From Carettochelys insculpta (Eukaryota; Chordata; Testudines; Carettochelyidae), in assembly GCF_033958435.1 (NCBI RefSeq), contig NC_134138.1:267011798-267075797 (forward strand): a DNA stretch of 64,000 nucleotides, given 5' to 3'. This document shows positions 35,561 through 47,677 of the stretch, piece after piece; the first letter of the stretch is position 1; each line of letters begins with the position of its first letter. Made by a program: the position numbers and the translations under genes. Below the pieces are notes generated by a model, which worked only from the letters and a program-made list of their open reading frames with translations, made no database searches and had not been told where the DNA came from.

Positions 35561-36586
35561 CATGTTTTATTGGGGTAAGAGTGACAAGGTCTTGCTCTCA
35601 TGAAGACAGTGCACTCAGTGGAGGGGTGGGGACCAAAACCACTCAGGAAGGGTTTGAGGGCTTAGGGATAGGATGAGGGATAGGAAAGCTCTCAACAGAA
35701 TACAGCTTAGCACTGAAACAGCCCAGCCCCTATCCAGCTTCCCTCAGAGCAAGAGGAGGAGGCGGCTGGTCTTATTGTTCTGGGAAGCACAATGCCAGTA
35801 GAAGAGCCCAGAGGACAGATATGCACCTTGGTCACTGTAGGAGGAACAGACTGTGCCCTTCAGTGAGGTGTAGACACAAAAGAGTTAAATACCTGTGTAA
35901 AAAGGGGAAATTTTCATTTCATACAAGGGGGGAATTTTGGAGAGAGATGACTGACTGACTGATGCCAAAAAGTTTTCAGTGCTGGATGCTTCTGCAGGGT
36001 ACTTAAAGAGAACATGGTGACATACCCAGGGGTTCAATCTAGACCAGTGAGCAGTTGTATCAGCCCACCTCTAAAGTGGGGTGCCCTTTGTACTGCTTCC
36101 CTCCTCTTGCCTGCACTCCTGGACTGCTCACACACAGTGCTAGCGTGAAAGTCACTCCCAGCTGTGCATGTGTACACTTGCCAGTCACATCCAGGTGTTA
36201 ACCAGCCTGAAATGTAAAGCAAGGTGACCCCAGCACACGGCCAGTACCAGATTCTGCACCCCTCCATCTCCCTCCACCTGCCAAAAGATATGTCTTACAT
36301 GGCCCAGTCCTTTCCTGGACAATACCAGGTCATATAAAGGCCTTCATTTTTAAATAGAAATGCTATGCATAAATCGTGTTGTCCCAAATGGGATACAATA
36401 CAAGTAACGTGGCATCAAAGTCAGAAGTGGTTACAGGAAAAACAAAGATAAAGTTCAACTAATGATTTTAACAAACAATGTTAAATTCAAAGAGAGGTTC
36501 TTCTTGCCACATGCGCTCAATGTTTTTAGTGACCGGATTTCTTTTTGCTGTGGTTTGTTCATTCCCCAGACTGGGAACAATTTTTC
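35561..36586. other. No gene recognised
   Basis: Possibly further retrotransposon debris downstream of the gag-protease remnant, but no motif is readable. Confidence 0.35.
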
Positions 36587-36983
36587 TCCTTCAAGCGCTC
36601 CCTGTGGGTGCCCCACACAGGTGTCGGTGCATCCCTGTGCTGTGGATCGGAAGTTTTGCAGAGCAGTGCCCCCGCATGCCACGCATGCATAGGAGTCCGC
36701 AGATGCCGTCACTGCACTGAGGCAAGAGCGCACAGCACAGTTCTTCTTAGTTCCTTTTCTACAGCTCTCGGCTGTGGACGGACACAGAGCAGCTCTTGCT
36801 TCCTGACTAAAAGAACTAGCAATTTTCACTTCACCTCCCTCCTTTCCCTCCTATTATTATTAGTTATTTATTTTTAAATCATTTTTACCTTAAAAGAAAA
36901 AGGTGGCGACTGCTGCGGAGCCATGGCAGCATTTTTTTCTTACATTTTTTTTCCTTAAAGAGACAGCCCATCTTCTCTTTTTA

Positions 36984-38904
36984 ATGCCTAAATCTATGAC
37001 GAACTGTAATGCCTGTGGAGGCGCTATGCCCATGTTTGACAGGGTCTCCTCGTGCCTCGAGTGTTTGGGTGAATCCCAGAGCGTGTCTCAGTGCCCACAT
37101 TGCCAGGGTGTGCCAGCAAGAGCATAGAAGGGATGTGAAGTGTGGTTAAAAGCGCTACTTTGGGAAAAGTCCCTCTCATTTAGGGACACACCAAATGACC
37201 TGTGGGTGCAGCAAAAGCCCTCTGATAGGGTAGCTATGTGGGCCTGCAGAGGCTGCCAGGCTGTGACAGCTTCACCTGATCACTCTCTCAGTTGCTGAGA
37301 GCCTCGTGTTCTCCTGGGCCACCTGTGTTGGATACCATAGAGAGATACAGGTCCTCCTTGGCAAGAAGGTCTGAGGGAGAGACCAGGTAACCCACACCAA
37401 TGGGTGCCTCTGAGGCATGTGCTCCTGAGAAGCAACAAATGCCTCCACCAGTGCAGTGGTCCCTGGTGCTGGGAGGAAATACAGGTCCACCTCAGCCAGA
37501 ACTGAGGTAGAGACCAAACAAGCCACATCAGTTGGTGCTGTTGAGGCATCAGTTTCAGAAAAGCTACATAAGACTATTATTATTGGAGATACACATCTCC
37601 TAGAGCTGGAAGGGACATTGGGAGGTGATCTAGTCCAGCTCCCTGCCCTCATCGGATGCCTCAAGGATTGAGCTCACACCCCTGTGCATAGCAGAGCAAT
37701 GCTCAAACCACTAAGCTATCCCCCTCAACTGAGAGAGGACAATCCCATGATACCAAGCTGTCTCCATTCCCCTGTGGGGCTCCGGACAAGAGCTTGCTGG
37801 GGCTGCTGTCTCCTACTGCACCCCAACAGTCACAAGACCTGGCTGTACGACCCAAACAAGCAGGCAGGCCTAGACCAAATGGGGCTCAAAAATCAGAAGT
37901 GGCTTTGCTGGCAAAACTAGCAGGTTGAACAGAGCCCCATGCTTGACCCCATCAGCGGCATCCAATTGCATGACAAGGTAAGTGTCTACAGCCGCAGTAC
38001 TTCCTGCTCCCTGTGCCTTACTTGTACCCTTTTACCGTCTGGGGCCTGTTAAGGGCAATGACAGTGCCTACTTCATTTTGCTACTGATGCTTCTCCATCA
38101 TTGGCCAGGCTGTATCTGTCCAACATGACAACCCCACATCCACCCTATACAGGGAGGAGGAAGTGGTGTCTTGATCAAACCTTGTCTCACATGGGTGTCC
38201 CTCCCCACCAAAGGGATGTGTCAGCTTCGATCAATGATGCCTCAGCAGCTCCCTGGCCAGTGGCAACCACCTGCTATGTCCATGCCTATTGCCTGGTCCT
38301 TCAGGGATCCCCGGGTACCTCTCAGAACACACCAGCAGCAACAATAATGTCAACATGCTGCACAGCCCTTTTTGAGGCACACTCCAAATTCATCTTTGGA
38401 TGTGTCTGAGGATCAAACTGAGTCAGACCAATTCCTCAGTGGGGATGACTCCAATGATTGATCACATACTCAACTGCAGCTCTCCTCCTCTGAGGTTACA
38501 CTGATGTGACTGGCATACTAGAGACTCCACTAACATCATATTCCAATACCCAACATAAACTCTCCAGCATACCCTATGTTGTCAGTAAAATTGGCATTAC
38601 CATCCTGTGGAAAACACCAGTCACCTTTTGCTAGGGGGCAGCAAGGCAGACAGAACACATCTCGCAGGGTGTGGAGTTCCTCTTTACAGACACCCCTACT
38701 AACACCCTCACGGTAGCTGCTGCCAACCAGAGGGCTAAACAGATTTTAATTAAATCTGCTCCTCCTGATAAGGAGTGGAAGCGACTTGATAGCATGGATA
38801 GAAAGGTCTTCCCCTTTGCTTTCCTCCAGCTATGTATATCAAACTATACATCATTGCTGGCGAAATATACACACACACATTTGAACGAATGCCTACCTTA
38901 TTGA
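36984..38904 (+). pseudogene. DIRS gag-like protein remnant
   Basis: The 5' block (36984-37125) reads 'CNACGGAMPMFDRVSSC' then 'CLGESQSVSQCPHC', matching the cysteine-rich head of the 42523 protein (C-x2-C...MP..D...C-x2-CLGE). The 3' block (38671-38904) begins 'MEFLFTDTPTNTLTV' and parallels the 44052-44290 part of the intact-type gag ('MEFLFSHPQPNSLVV'). Between them the frame is lost and a SINE is inserted. Its function in DIRS is presumed nucleocapsid-like. Confidence 0.65.
37571..37725 (-). repeat. tRNA-derived SINE with CR1-like tail inside DIRS remnant
   Basis: On the minus strand the head near 37725 reads 'ggggatagcttagtggtttg' (A-box-like), with 'gtgagctcaatcc' (B-box-like) at 37664-37676, then 'ggactagatcacctccc' and 'cttccagctctaggag', and a short (ATT)n-like end near 37575. 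Same family as 13440-13624, but shorter, lacking the middle body. Confidence 0.75.
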
Positions 38905-39060
38905 ATTTATTCCAGATGATAAAATAGAGCAATTTACAGCTAATACTAATGAGGGCTCATTCATAGCAAAGACAGACCTACAAGCCTCCTTGAGCCCACT
39001 GACACCACTGCATGTTCCCAAGCAGTGGCAGAGGTTATGAAAAGAGCCTCATGGCTCCAC

Positions 39061-39414
39061 GTTTCTAGTTTTTCCAAAGGTGGATCAGGCAAGACTAAAA
39101 GACTGCTCCCCCCCACACACTTTGAAGGTCCAAAACCCTTGCAGAGTCCATAGACACTTCCTTGCACTTCCTGAAACACTCCACTGCCACCATTCACACA
39201 CTGGGCATTCAGGTCTCTGTGTAAGATGGAAACAAAATAAGAATCGCATCCTGGGGGTCTTTTCTGTTGTGTGGCTAGAAGAAAAAGATCAAGCTGTCTT
39301 AATTCTGAGCATGCTTAACAAGTTCAGTAAATATTTAGGCCACAACACAAGCTGGGTATGCAGATATGTAAATAGGAAGGAAATGTTTAGTTAGATGCAA
39401 TCCAGTTATTTGCT
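39061..39414. other. No gene recognised; probable tail of the DIRS remnant
   Basis: The gag-like signal fades here and no terminus is visible. Confidence 0.3.
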
Positions 39415-39900
39415 ATTTTGAGTTTGGTGTGGAACTTCAGAGGCTGGCTGAAGTATTCCCCCGCCCCATGAACTGTAATTTCTGAATTGAATCCCATGGA
39501 AGTAATTCTGTGTGCTTTACAACTTTCTTGGTATACTTTGTCTTTTGTTAATAAATTACTTTTGTAAGGCAATAATTTGATTCCTGTGTCCTAGAGGAGT
39601 GTCTGTGTATATCCAGGCATAAAACTGAAAGCTGAGCGATCAGATTGCAACTTTCTTTCTTTCTTTTGTTTTCAAGTTATCTCCTAAAGGAGGGTTAAGA
39701 GCTTGGGGTTACTCCCAGGGAGACATTCCAAGTGTGTGTGGGTTTTAAATAGAGGTTTTCTCACTTGGGTGGTGGCAGCTACCTCCCAGGGTTAGGGAAT
39801 CTGTGACCTTGGGAAGCTTTTAAGCAGAAGCCTATAGAGGCAAAGGTATATTAAGGTCTTTTGCAGGCCCCCACTTTCTGCACTCAGAATGTCAGGGCTG
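39415..39900 (+). repeat. LTR-like segment
   Basis: 'gttaataaattac' (39548-39560) could supply a polyadenylation signal. It is followed by 'attcctgtgtcctag', a (TTTC)n tract near 39651, 'ggtggtggcagctacctccc' and 'cccccactttctgcactcag'. This order resembles the R-U5 end of turtle LTR retrotransposons as I recall them. No coding region or partner LTR is adjacent, so it would be a partial solo LTR. Confidence 0.4.
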
Positions 39901-40325
39901 GTTCCATCTCTTGCATGTGCCTTCAGTACTGAGTTATCTCTGAACACCACTGGTTGGCCTCCCCCTTGTGCTCCCAAACACTGCAACAGCATCAGGGCTG
40001 CCTCATGCACAGGTGCACTGCTGGAAAATCTGTGCCTAGCATGCCTCTGCCTCACCTGGGGCACCTGTTCTGGCCTAGCCCTAATACAGTCTCACCAAAC
40101 CCTGTGAGGTAGGTGAGCAATGTAAATGCAGTCATTTAAAGACACACCGCAAAGCTTAAAATTCAGAGGCTGGGGCTGTGCAGATGCTGGAGTGCAGTGC
40201 AAGTGTAATTCAGAAAGATCACAATAATCATCACTCAAGAGCAAATCTGGGATCTCTGGTGCTTAATGCTTGAATCTGTCCTACATCAGCTGAAAAATCC
40301 CTCTCACCTAATCAAAACTGCAGGA
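39901..40325. other. No gene recognised
   Basis: Nothing identifiable. Confidence 0.35.
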
Positions 40326-40329
40326 TCAG

Positions 40330-41530
40330 AAACTCATAGAATTGTAGAAGAGAAGGATTTGAAAAGACCTCAGTTCATCTAGTTCAACCTGCTGCTCACA
40401 GCAGGACCTCCTGTACTACACCATTCTAGCCATGGCTTTGTTAAGCCTGACCTTAAAAACCTCTAGGGATGGAGACTCCAGCACTTTCCTAGGCAGCCCA
40501 TTCCAGTGCTTCACCACCATCCCAGTAAAACACTTTTTCCTATTATCGAATCTAGACCTCCACTACTGCAACTTGAGACCATTGCACCGTGTTCTGTCCT
40601 CTGCCTACACAAAGAACAGCCACCCTCCATCCTCTTTGGAACACCCCCCCTTCAGGAAGTTGAAGGCTGCTATCAAATTCCCCCATCTCCTCTTTTCATA
40701 AGTCATGTGCCCCAAACACTAATCATTTTCATTGCCCTCCATTTCACTCTTTCCAGCTGTCCACATCCTTTCTATAATGGGGGCCCCAAAACTGATGCAA
40801 TAATCCAGATGTGGCTTCATCAATGCAGAAGAGAGGAGAATAAGCACTTCCCTTGATCTGATAACAATGCTCCTACTAACACAGACCAGTATGCCATTAG
40901 CGTTCTTTGCAGGAAGTACACACTGCTGACTCCCATCCAGCTTTTCATCCACTGTAAACCCCAGATATTTTTTCTGCAGAACTGCTGCTTAGCCAGTCGG
41001 TCCTCAGCCTGTACTAACGTACAGCTCTGCACTTGTTGAACCTCATCAGATTTCTTATGGCCCAGTCCTCCAATTTGTCCAGGTCATTCTGAACCCTATC
41101 TCTATCCTCCAGTTTATCTACCTTTTCCTCCAATTTAGTGTCATCAGTGAATGTGCTGAAGGTGCAATCCATTCCATAATCCATAATCTTTAATAAAGGT
41201 GTTGAACAAACAAGCACCAGTACCAACCCCTGGGGCACTCCTCTTGATATCAGCTGCAATCTAGACACCAGTCAATCTTATACTCCATTCATCTAATCCA
41301 TACTTCTTTAACTTGCTGGCAAGAACACCATGGAGACCGTATCAGAGGCTTTGTTAAAGTCAAGGTATATCATGTACACTGCTTTTCCTATATCCACAGA
41401 AACAGTCACCTCACCATAGAAGGCAATCAGTTTGGTCAGGCATGATTTACCCTGGTGAATCCTATTCTTGATCACCTTCCTCTCTTCCAAGTGTTTCAGA
41501 ATGGATTCCTTGATGGTCTGCTCCATGATT
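40330..41530 (-). mobile_element. CR1 LINE, 3' part, decayed
   Basis: The minus strand runs from pre-RT sequence (41526, 'MEQTIKESILKHLEE') through a palm with 'DFNKASDTVS' and 'FTDDTKLEE' (about 41150) to the thumb and a CR1 tail near 40330-40400 ('ttctacaattctatgagt' in reverse). At least three frameshifts separate the blocks. The palm motif keeps both aspartates, though an alanine is changed. Confidence 0.8.
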
Positions 41531-41725
41531 TTTCTGTAGCCTCATCACTCTGGTCCAGGTGTCACTGGAAGGGACACAGTGCCATATCATAGATAACCTA
41601 GGTCTCTGTTGTGCAAGGACTCAGAGGGTGCATTTGTTTTTATTGGTGTGTTCCAGGAACAGACTCCTGCATTTCTGTATGGCAGGCTGTGGTGGTGTTA
41701 AAATGCTTCCTTTTAGAGTGGAGGG

Positions 41726-41854
41726 AGGGTGACCAAACAGCAAGTGTGAAAAATTGGAACATAGGAATATAGTGGAGGGAAAATAGGCACCTATATAAGA
41801 AAAAGCCCTGAATATTTGGACTGTGCCTATAAGATCACAACATCTGGTCACCTT
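41726..41854 (+). mobile_element. Small DNA transposon with AGGGTGACCA ends
   Basis: AGGGTGACCAAACAGC at the left and, reversed from the right, AAGGTGACCAGATG. It is 129 bp with an interior 'caccataagaaaaagccc'-like block. The target duplication was not found. Confidence 0.55.
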
Positions 41855-42051
41855 GTGCGCACCAGAGCATGAGGACAGGTGAAAGCTCAGTGCTAGAAAG
41901 TCCCCTGGCTACTGTGATATTAAACTGCACCAATTTATGCAAACATAAGACTTTTAATTCAGCCTCAGTACAGCTTGCCAGTAGCCTCTGTATCCCTATT
42001 GCCCCTTCCTTCACACTCCCAAACAGAGTTCACTGTGATGGGAAGAGGGGG
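41855..42051. other. Left flank of DIRS element; no gene recognised
   Basis: DIRS integration is not expected to duplicate target DNA, and none is seen when this flank is compared with 48047 onward. Confidence 0.4.
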
Positions 42052-42221
42052 TTCTTCTTCGAGTGTCCCTGTGGGTGCTCCACGTTAGGTGTTGGGCTCG
42101 CCCCGGCGGCGCAGGTCGGATCTTCCAAGCAGTTTCTGCCGGACCGCGCATGCACCGGTGCGCGCCGCTCCCTTGCGCGCTCCCGGCCACGTGCGCTATC
42201 CGGTCCCCGCCAGTTCCTCTT
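42052..42221 (+). repeat. DIRS left inverted terminal repeat
   Basis: Begins TTCTTCTTCGAGTGTCC and is inverted relative to about 47855-48024. Similarity ends after 'ccagttcct'. It lacks the 33-bp outer extension present at the right end. The region is GC-rich and may contain the promoter. Confidence 0.88.
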
Positions 42222-42522
42222 TAACCGCCATCGGCTGCAGACGGAATCCGCTCAGGCTACGGCCAGAGTTAGCGTTTTTAATTGTTTTAAAGTTTCTTCA
42301 GTCTTAGATTAAGTTAGTCGGCTGCTGTTTTCAAAAAAAAAAAAACCAAACAAACAAAGAAAGGAAAGGAATTCAAAGCTTCCAATCCTAGTAACAAGCG
42401 GAGCACCAGAGGCCAGGAGCCTAGGGCCATTAGCTCTCCTGCCGCGGCAGGCTTTATCTGAGAGGGGAACAAGCACAGAAAAGGTGCTAAGTACCCTATT
42501 AACAACTCAAAGACTCACCACA
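42222..42522 (+). other. DIRS 5' leader
   Basis: Non-coding leader between the terminal repeat and the gag start. It contains an A-rich run at about 42333-42352 (A with CAAACAAACAAAG), similar in composition to the insertion at 45310-45330. Confidence 0.6.
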
Positions 42523-44856
42523 ATGTCCTCTTCAGGATTCAAGAAGTGTGAGTCGTGCCGCGAGACGATGCCAGCGTCTGATGGGCACAGTCAGTGCATA
42601 AGGTGCTTGGGGGAATCCCATGTCACTCAGAAATGTTCCTTCTGCGCCAAGTTAACAGCCAGAGCAAGGAAGGACGGGGAAATGCAGCTGAAAATGCCGC
42701 TGTTCGACAAGGCCCTCCAGCCAGACGTGCTGGAGCGGCCGCAGCAGGAAGGACCCTCCGGGGCCCATAAAAGGAAAGCCGCGTCCCTAACCCCATCAGT
42801 GCAAAAACGGAGGAAAATCTCCCCAACCCAATCCCTGCCGGCAGCAACAGCGAGCGGGATGGGTGGAGCGCACAGCCCCCAGCCGCAGCTACAGCTGATC
42901 GGTGGCGGCGCGAAGACGCACGTGGCGGAGGTTCAGCCTCCAATGATCAAACAGCTGCCCCGCACTGCGGGCAGGACGGCGGCCAAGCAAGCGCCGGAAC
43001 CAGCGGCACCGCAAACAGCGGCACCGAGCCCCGGGGAACCGGCGGCGCAGAGCGCACAGGCACGCGGCCTGCAGGCACCGGGGGAGACCGCCCGCGCGGC
43101 ACAGCTGAGGAGCGTGACGAGCGCGGTGCAGACTACGGGGCCGAGATCCCTGACGCGTCAGGGGGCAGAGCCACCCCCACAGGGGAGGGGAAAGGCAGCA
43201 CAGAAAACACGGCACCGCAGTCCCTCTCCATACAGGGCTGCAGAGCTGCTTTCTCTGAGCCCTCCGCTCGTGCTGCGGACTCCAACGAGAAGGCAGGGGT
43301 CACCCCTAGCCTATCCGGAGCCCTCATCTCCATTTCTACAGCCAGCCTCCCCATGGCTTGAACCACCTTCGCTCTTCTTGGGCTTCGAGCCACTTGAGTA
43401 CTATCACAAATCGGTTTCTCAAGCGTTCCAGGTCTCCAGAAGATCTCGCTCCCCCAGACGTAGGGGGTGTGCACCAAGGGAGTGGTCCAGGTCACCATCC
43501 CAGGAGCAGTGCCTGTGTTGCCATGGTCACCCCTATCATGCGGGGCATAGACACCATAGGCATACTACCAGGGACAGATCCCCACAGATGGTTCCGTATC
43601 CCCGAGGGCAATCGTGAACGGGGACAGAGACTCAGATATCCCAGGGGGAGTTGGTTCTGGAACCCCGGGATTTTCCCTCGCAAGCTTCCAGCGAGCGGAT
43701 GTACCACCGTCAACAGGACCCGGAGGGGTTGAGAGAGGCGTGCCCTAGCGGTTCCTTGTTGTCCTCCCCAGATGAGGCTACGGCCCCGGGGGACGTCCAT
43801 CCTCTGGACGATCTCAAACAGTTCCAAGAACTGTTTAAAAGCGTGGCCTTCACGCAAGGCATCCAGACAGCAGAGGTGCAAGAGAAGCACCATAAGCTCC
43901 TTAAAAATCTGAGACCTCCGGCCTCCTCTAAAATAGCCATACCGCTTGACGAAGCAATCTTGGAGTCCGCCACCATGATATGGCAGACCCCTGCGACTAT
44001 TCCGCCTGTCCACAAGAGAGCAGACAAGAAATACTTCGTGCTGGTGAAGGGCATGGAGTTCCTATTCAGCCACCCGCAACCAAATTCTCTGGTGGTAGAA
44101 TCGTCTCAACAGAGATCAAAAATGTCTCAGTTCAAAACAGAGGGAACGGACAAAGATGCCAAGAAGCTAGAGCTGTTCGGCAGAAAGGTCTACTCCTCCT
44201 CCACCCTACTGTTGAGAATGGCGAATTACACAGCGCATCTAGCGAACCACAATTTCGACAACTACTCTAGGTTAACCTCTCTCATGGACTCGCTTCCAGA
44301 GGACAAGAAGCCGGTGCTCAAGGCAATCGTGCAAGAAGACTACGCGGCCTCGAGGACAGGAGTTCAGATCGCCCTAGTCGTAGCGGATACGGCAGCACGC
44401 TCAACAGCTACGGCAGTGGTCATGAGCAGGGAGTCCTGGCTCCAGACATCGGGTATCCCGAGGGATATGCAGGCGAAGATCGTTGATCTCCCCTTTGACA
44501 CGCAGAAGCTGTTTGCAGTATCAACCACAGCAGTCCCAGTACCACAGGGGCTACAAGCAAGGGCGACATCAACAGCACCAACAGTACAGAACTCCCAGGC
44601 GACGTTCTCAACAGAGCCGTGCGTCCTCGGGGCAGGGCCAAAGGCCACAAGTTTGACACACAGATCGAGGGCTGCACTATCGCTACCATTGCGCAATGTC
44701 ATCCGAAGCTACTGTTCCACCTTCGCCTCCGACCATTCTACGACCAGTGGCAAAAGATCACCACAGACAAATGTGTACTGGAGATCATGGCCACGGGTTA
44801 CGCGATTCCCTTCCAGTTGCTCCCACCGCCACGACCTCCACCCAGACCCCACCTAA
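42523..44856 (+). pseudogene. DIRS gag-like protein, one premature stop
   Basis: The ATG at 42523 starts a frame of about 777 codons to a stop at 44854-44856, interrupted only by an in-frame TGA at 43615-43617. Residues 8-60 hold a cysteine-rich head: C-x2-C, 'ETMPASDGHSQC', 'CLGESH', C-x2-C. A long proline- and alanine-rich middle (to about residue 270) and an arginine/serine-rich stretch near residues 320-345 ('RRSRSPRRRG') follow, then a conserved C-terminal domain from 43790 ('DDLKQFQELFKS'). The role is presumed nucleic-acid packaging. The end overlaps the RT frame by about 240 bp, as is usual for DIRS. Confidence 0.82.
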
Positions 44857-46547
44857 AGGACGCCTCCCACGAAGCAAGACTCAAGCAGGAGGTAGGCCAT
44901 CTTATGCTTGTAGGGGCAGTGGAAAGAGTGCCAGAGCAACTCCGAGGGAAAGGGTTCTACTCAAGATACTTCCTCACAGAGAAAGAGACAGGAGGCTGGA
45001 GGCCCAGCCTAGATCTTCGTCAACCGGTACTTGCGCAAGCAACGCTTTCAGATGATCACAGTTGCCTCTATACTTACGGCACTGGACGATGGAGATTGGT
45101 TCGCAGCCCTCGACTTACAAGACGCGTATTTCCACATAACTATTCACCCGGCTCACAGGCGTTTTCTCTGGGTTATGGTAGGCAAAGAACATTTTCAGTA
45201 CAAGGTTCTGCCGTTCGGCCTCTCCTCGGCCCCCAGAGTCTTCACCAAGACCTTGGCAGTGGTGTCAGCCTACCTGCACAGACAGGGGGTGTTTATATTC
45301 CCATATCTGAAAAAAAAACAAACAAAAAAATGACTGCCTACTGAAAGGGGCCTCGACGGAGGAGGTACTTCGCATGATACGTGTCACAGCAGTCACGTTC
45401 TCTTTGCTGGGCCTGGTCATCAATCTGGCAAAATCAAAGATAGACCCCGCACAGGACATAGAGTTCATAGGGGCACGTATAAATTCCATCACAGCACGGG
45501 TTTATCTACCAGATGCCTGCTTTCGTGCCATTGGTTCCCTCGTGCAAGTCATCACCTTCAGCCCTACAGTGCCGGTTCTGATGTGCTTACAGCTGCTGGG
45601 CCACATGGCAGCAGCAACGTTTGTGGTACAGAATGCCCGATTGCATAGGCGCAGCATGCAGCACTGGCTGGTGAGCGTCTACAAACTGGCAGCACACACT
45701 GTCCACAGGGTGGTGTCGCCCACAACAGAGGTGCGCAGATCCCTGCAATGGTGGGTGAACCCCAAGAACATGCTAACAGGGGTGCCCTTTCACCAACCAC
45801 AAATATCTGTTTTTCTCACTACCGACACCTCCCACATAGGGTGGGGAGCACACATGGGCGAAAAGGTGATGCAAAGACTATGGTCCTCCACGGAACAATC
45901 ACTGCACATAAATATACTGGAGCTCAGAGCAGTGTTCAATGCCTGCAAACACTTTCGAGACCATATACAAGGCAAGTAGTCGGGATCAGTACAGACAATA
46001 CCTCCACCATGTTTATATAAATCAGCAAGGAGGAGCTCGGTCCCGTGCCTTACGTGCGGAAGCAGTCCGATTGTGGAACTGGTGCATCGCCAACAATATA
46101 ACCTTGAAAGCCTCATATTTACCAGGCACTCACAATGTGAAGGCAGACCAGCTGAGCGGGTGCTTCACACTCACACACGAGTGGCAGATCCGTTCCGATC
46201 TGCTACGACCGATTTTTCACGCATGGGGTTTTCCCCGGGTAGACCTGTTTGCCACTCAACACAACAAGAAGTGCCCACAATACTGCTCCAGGGCAGGACT
46301 GGGATGGGGGTCCCTGGGGGATGCATTCGCGATCTCGTGGAGGGGCCCCCTGCTCTACACCTTTACTCCCACAGTGCTTATCCACAAAGTCTTGCAGAAA
46401 GCCAGGAGAGGGAAAGCCCGAACGATCCTAGTAGTCCCAATGTGGGATCGACAGCAATGGTTCCCCTTACTCCTGCGCATGTCGGACCGTCCACCGATGC
46501 CCCTCCCGGTTGCGCCGGATCTGCTCACGCAGCCCAGGGGTCCATAG
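44619..46547 (+). pseudogene. DIRS reverse transcriptase-RNase H, disrupted
   Basis: The RT begins in an overlapping frame (fingers near 44880-45010, 'LKQEVGHLMLVGAVERV', 'GGWRPSLDLR'). After a frameshift near 45018 the palm follows ('FAALDLQDAYFHI', 'VLPFGLSSAPRVFTK'). At 45298-45309 the frame reads F-P-Y-L, where the catalytic aspartates should follow, but an A-rich tract at 45310-45330 interrupts them. The thumb resumes at 45374. RNase H motifs are 'TTDTSHIGWGAH' (45820-45855), 'ILELRAV' (45920) and 'TDNTS' (45990). Two more frameshifts lie near 45975 and 46017. A conserved post-RNase H domain ('PRVDLFATQHNKKCPQY', 46236 on) ends at 46547; some DIRS have a methyltransferase here, but I see no DPPY-type motif. 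Confidence 0.88.
45310..45330 (+). repeat. A-rich insertion at the RT active site
   Basis: Twenty-one bases of A with two C interruptions sit exactly between the codons for F-P-Y-L and the rest of the palm. They replace or displace the catalytic aspartate codons and create a stop at 45331. There are no flanking duplications beyond the A run. Confidence 0.85.
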
Positions 46548-46581
46548 TGCATCCACACCCCCAAGGCCTGCGACTGCAAGC

Positions 46582-47636
46582 ATGGTTAATCCATGGCTCA
46601 GCTCCCTAGAGAGCACGCATATGGAGGGAGTGCAACAAGTCCTAGAAAGTAGCAGGAGGACTTCCACCAGGAAGCCCTATAAGCAAATATGGACTCGATT
46701 CACTGCATGGTGTTCTACCAAGCAATTAGCCCCCCTTGCTGCGCATATACCTGTAATACTAGAGTAATTACTGGACCTCAAGAGAGGCGGACTCTACCTA
46801 TCCTCGTTGAAGGGTCCACCTTGCCGCTATATCGGCTTTCAGACATGAAGAGGAAGGGCACACGGTGTTTGCCCCTCCCATGGTTACCAGGTTCCTCAAA
46901 GGGCTGGTAAACCTATACCCCCCTCGGAAACCACTTCCACCTTCGTGGAGCTTGGACCTTGTGCTTAATGCGCTAACGGGACCACCGTTTGAACCCTTAG
47001 CCACGGTTTCCCTCCGTCTCCTTACGATAAAGACGACCTTCCTTCTTGCAATCACGTCAGCTCGCAGGGTGAGCGAGCTTGCGGCAGTCATGGCAACGCC
47101 ACCCTGCACAGTAATTTCCAAGGAGGCGGTAACCTTATGGCTGCATCCAGCCTTTGTTCCCAAAGTTTCTTCAGAGTTTCATATTAACAAACCTATAGTT
47201 TTACCCTCGTTATCCAAAGCCTCATAACTCCAACAAAGAGGCGCGCCTACACCTCCTGGACGTGAGGAGGGCGCTGGCTTTCTATATAGACAGGACTAAG
47301 TCCTTCCGGAAAATGGATAGACACCTAGTCTCTCTCGCTCCCAAATCAAAAGGAGAAGGTCTCTCTTCGCAGAGAATCTCGAAGCACATCGTATCCTGCA
47401 TAAAAATGTGCTACGAACTCAAAATGACTCCTTTACTGGCCACGCCCAGGGCTCACTCCACTAGGGTGGTGGCGGCATCAACAGCCTTTTTCAAGGGCGT
47501 TGCGCTAAAAGACATTTGCAGAGCGGCGACCTGGTCATCCTATGACACCTTCGCCAAGCACTACACCCTTCACAGGGTATGCCAAGAGGATACCCAGCTC
47601 TCAACAGCGGTCCTCTCGGGGACAAGCTGCACATGA
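46582..47636 (+). pseudogene. DIRS tyrosine recombinase, frameshifted
   Basis: An ATG at 46582 starts the N-terminal core-binding domain ('STRKPYKQIWTRFTAW'). A TAA at about 46765-46767 and a frameshift near 46812 separate it from the catalytic domain, and a second shift lies near 47215. Catalytic residues of the tyrosine recombinase family are all present: arginine in 'TSARRVSEL' (47063-47068), H-x2-R in 'PRAHSTRVVAAS' (47454-47465), tryptophan in 'AATWSSYDTF' (47532), and the nucleophile tyrosine in 'FAKHYTLH' (47562-47564). The protein would integrate the circular DNA. The start upstream of 46582 is uncertain because the RT frame overlaps. Confidence 0.88.
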
Positions 47637-47677
47637 TCCGATTACCCATCTCCTATTTTGGGTTACTGCTGGGTAGT

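Larger units (their letters stand above)
36587..39060 (+). mobile_element. Old DIRS-like element remnant, gag end only
   Basis: A DIRS-type terminus begins near 36587 ('ttctccttcaagcgctccct', 'gtgggtgccccacacaggtg'), parallel to the terminus at 42052. A decayed gag-like region follows at 36984-38904. No reverse transcriptase, RNase H or recombinase follows, and I find no right terminus, so it is a 5' fragment or an internally deleted copy. A SINE lies within it. Sequence divergence from the 42-kb element shows a separate, older family. Confidence 0.65.

Noticed and set aside
42889..43498. Minus-strand open frames of 106-121 codons within the DIRS gag region
   Set aside because: Shadows of the GC-rich, proline-rich plus-strand gag frame.
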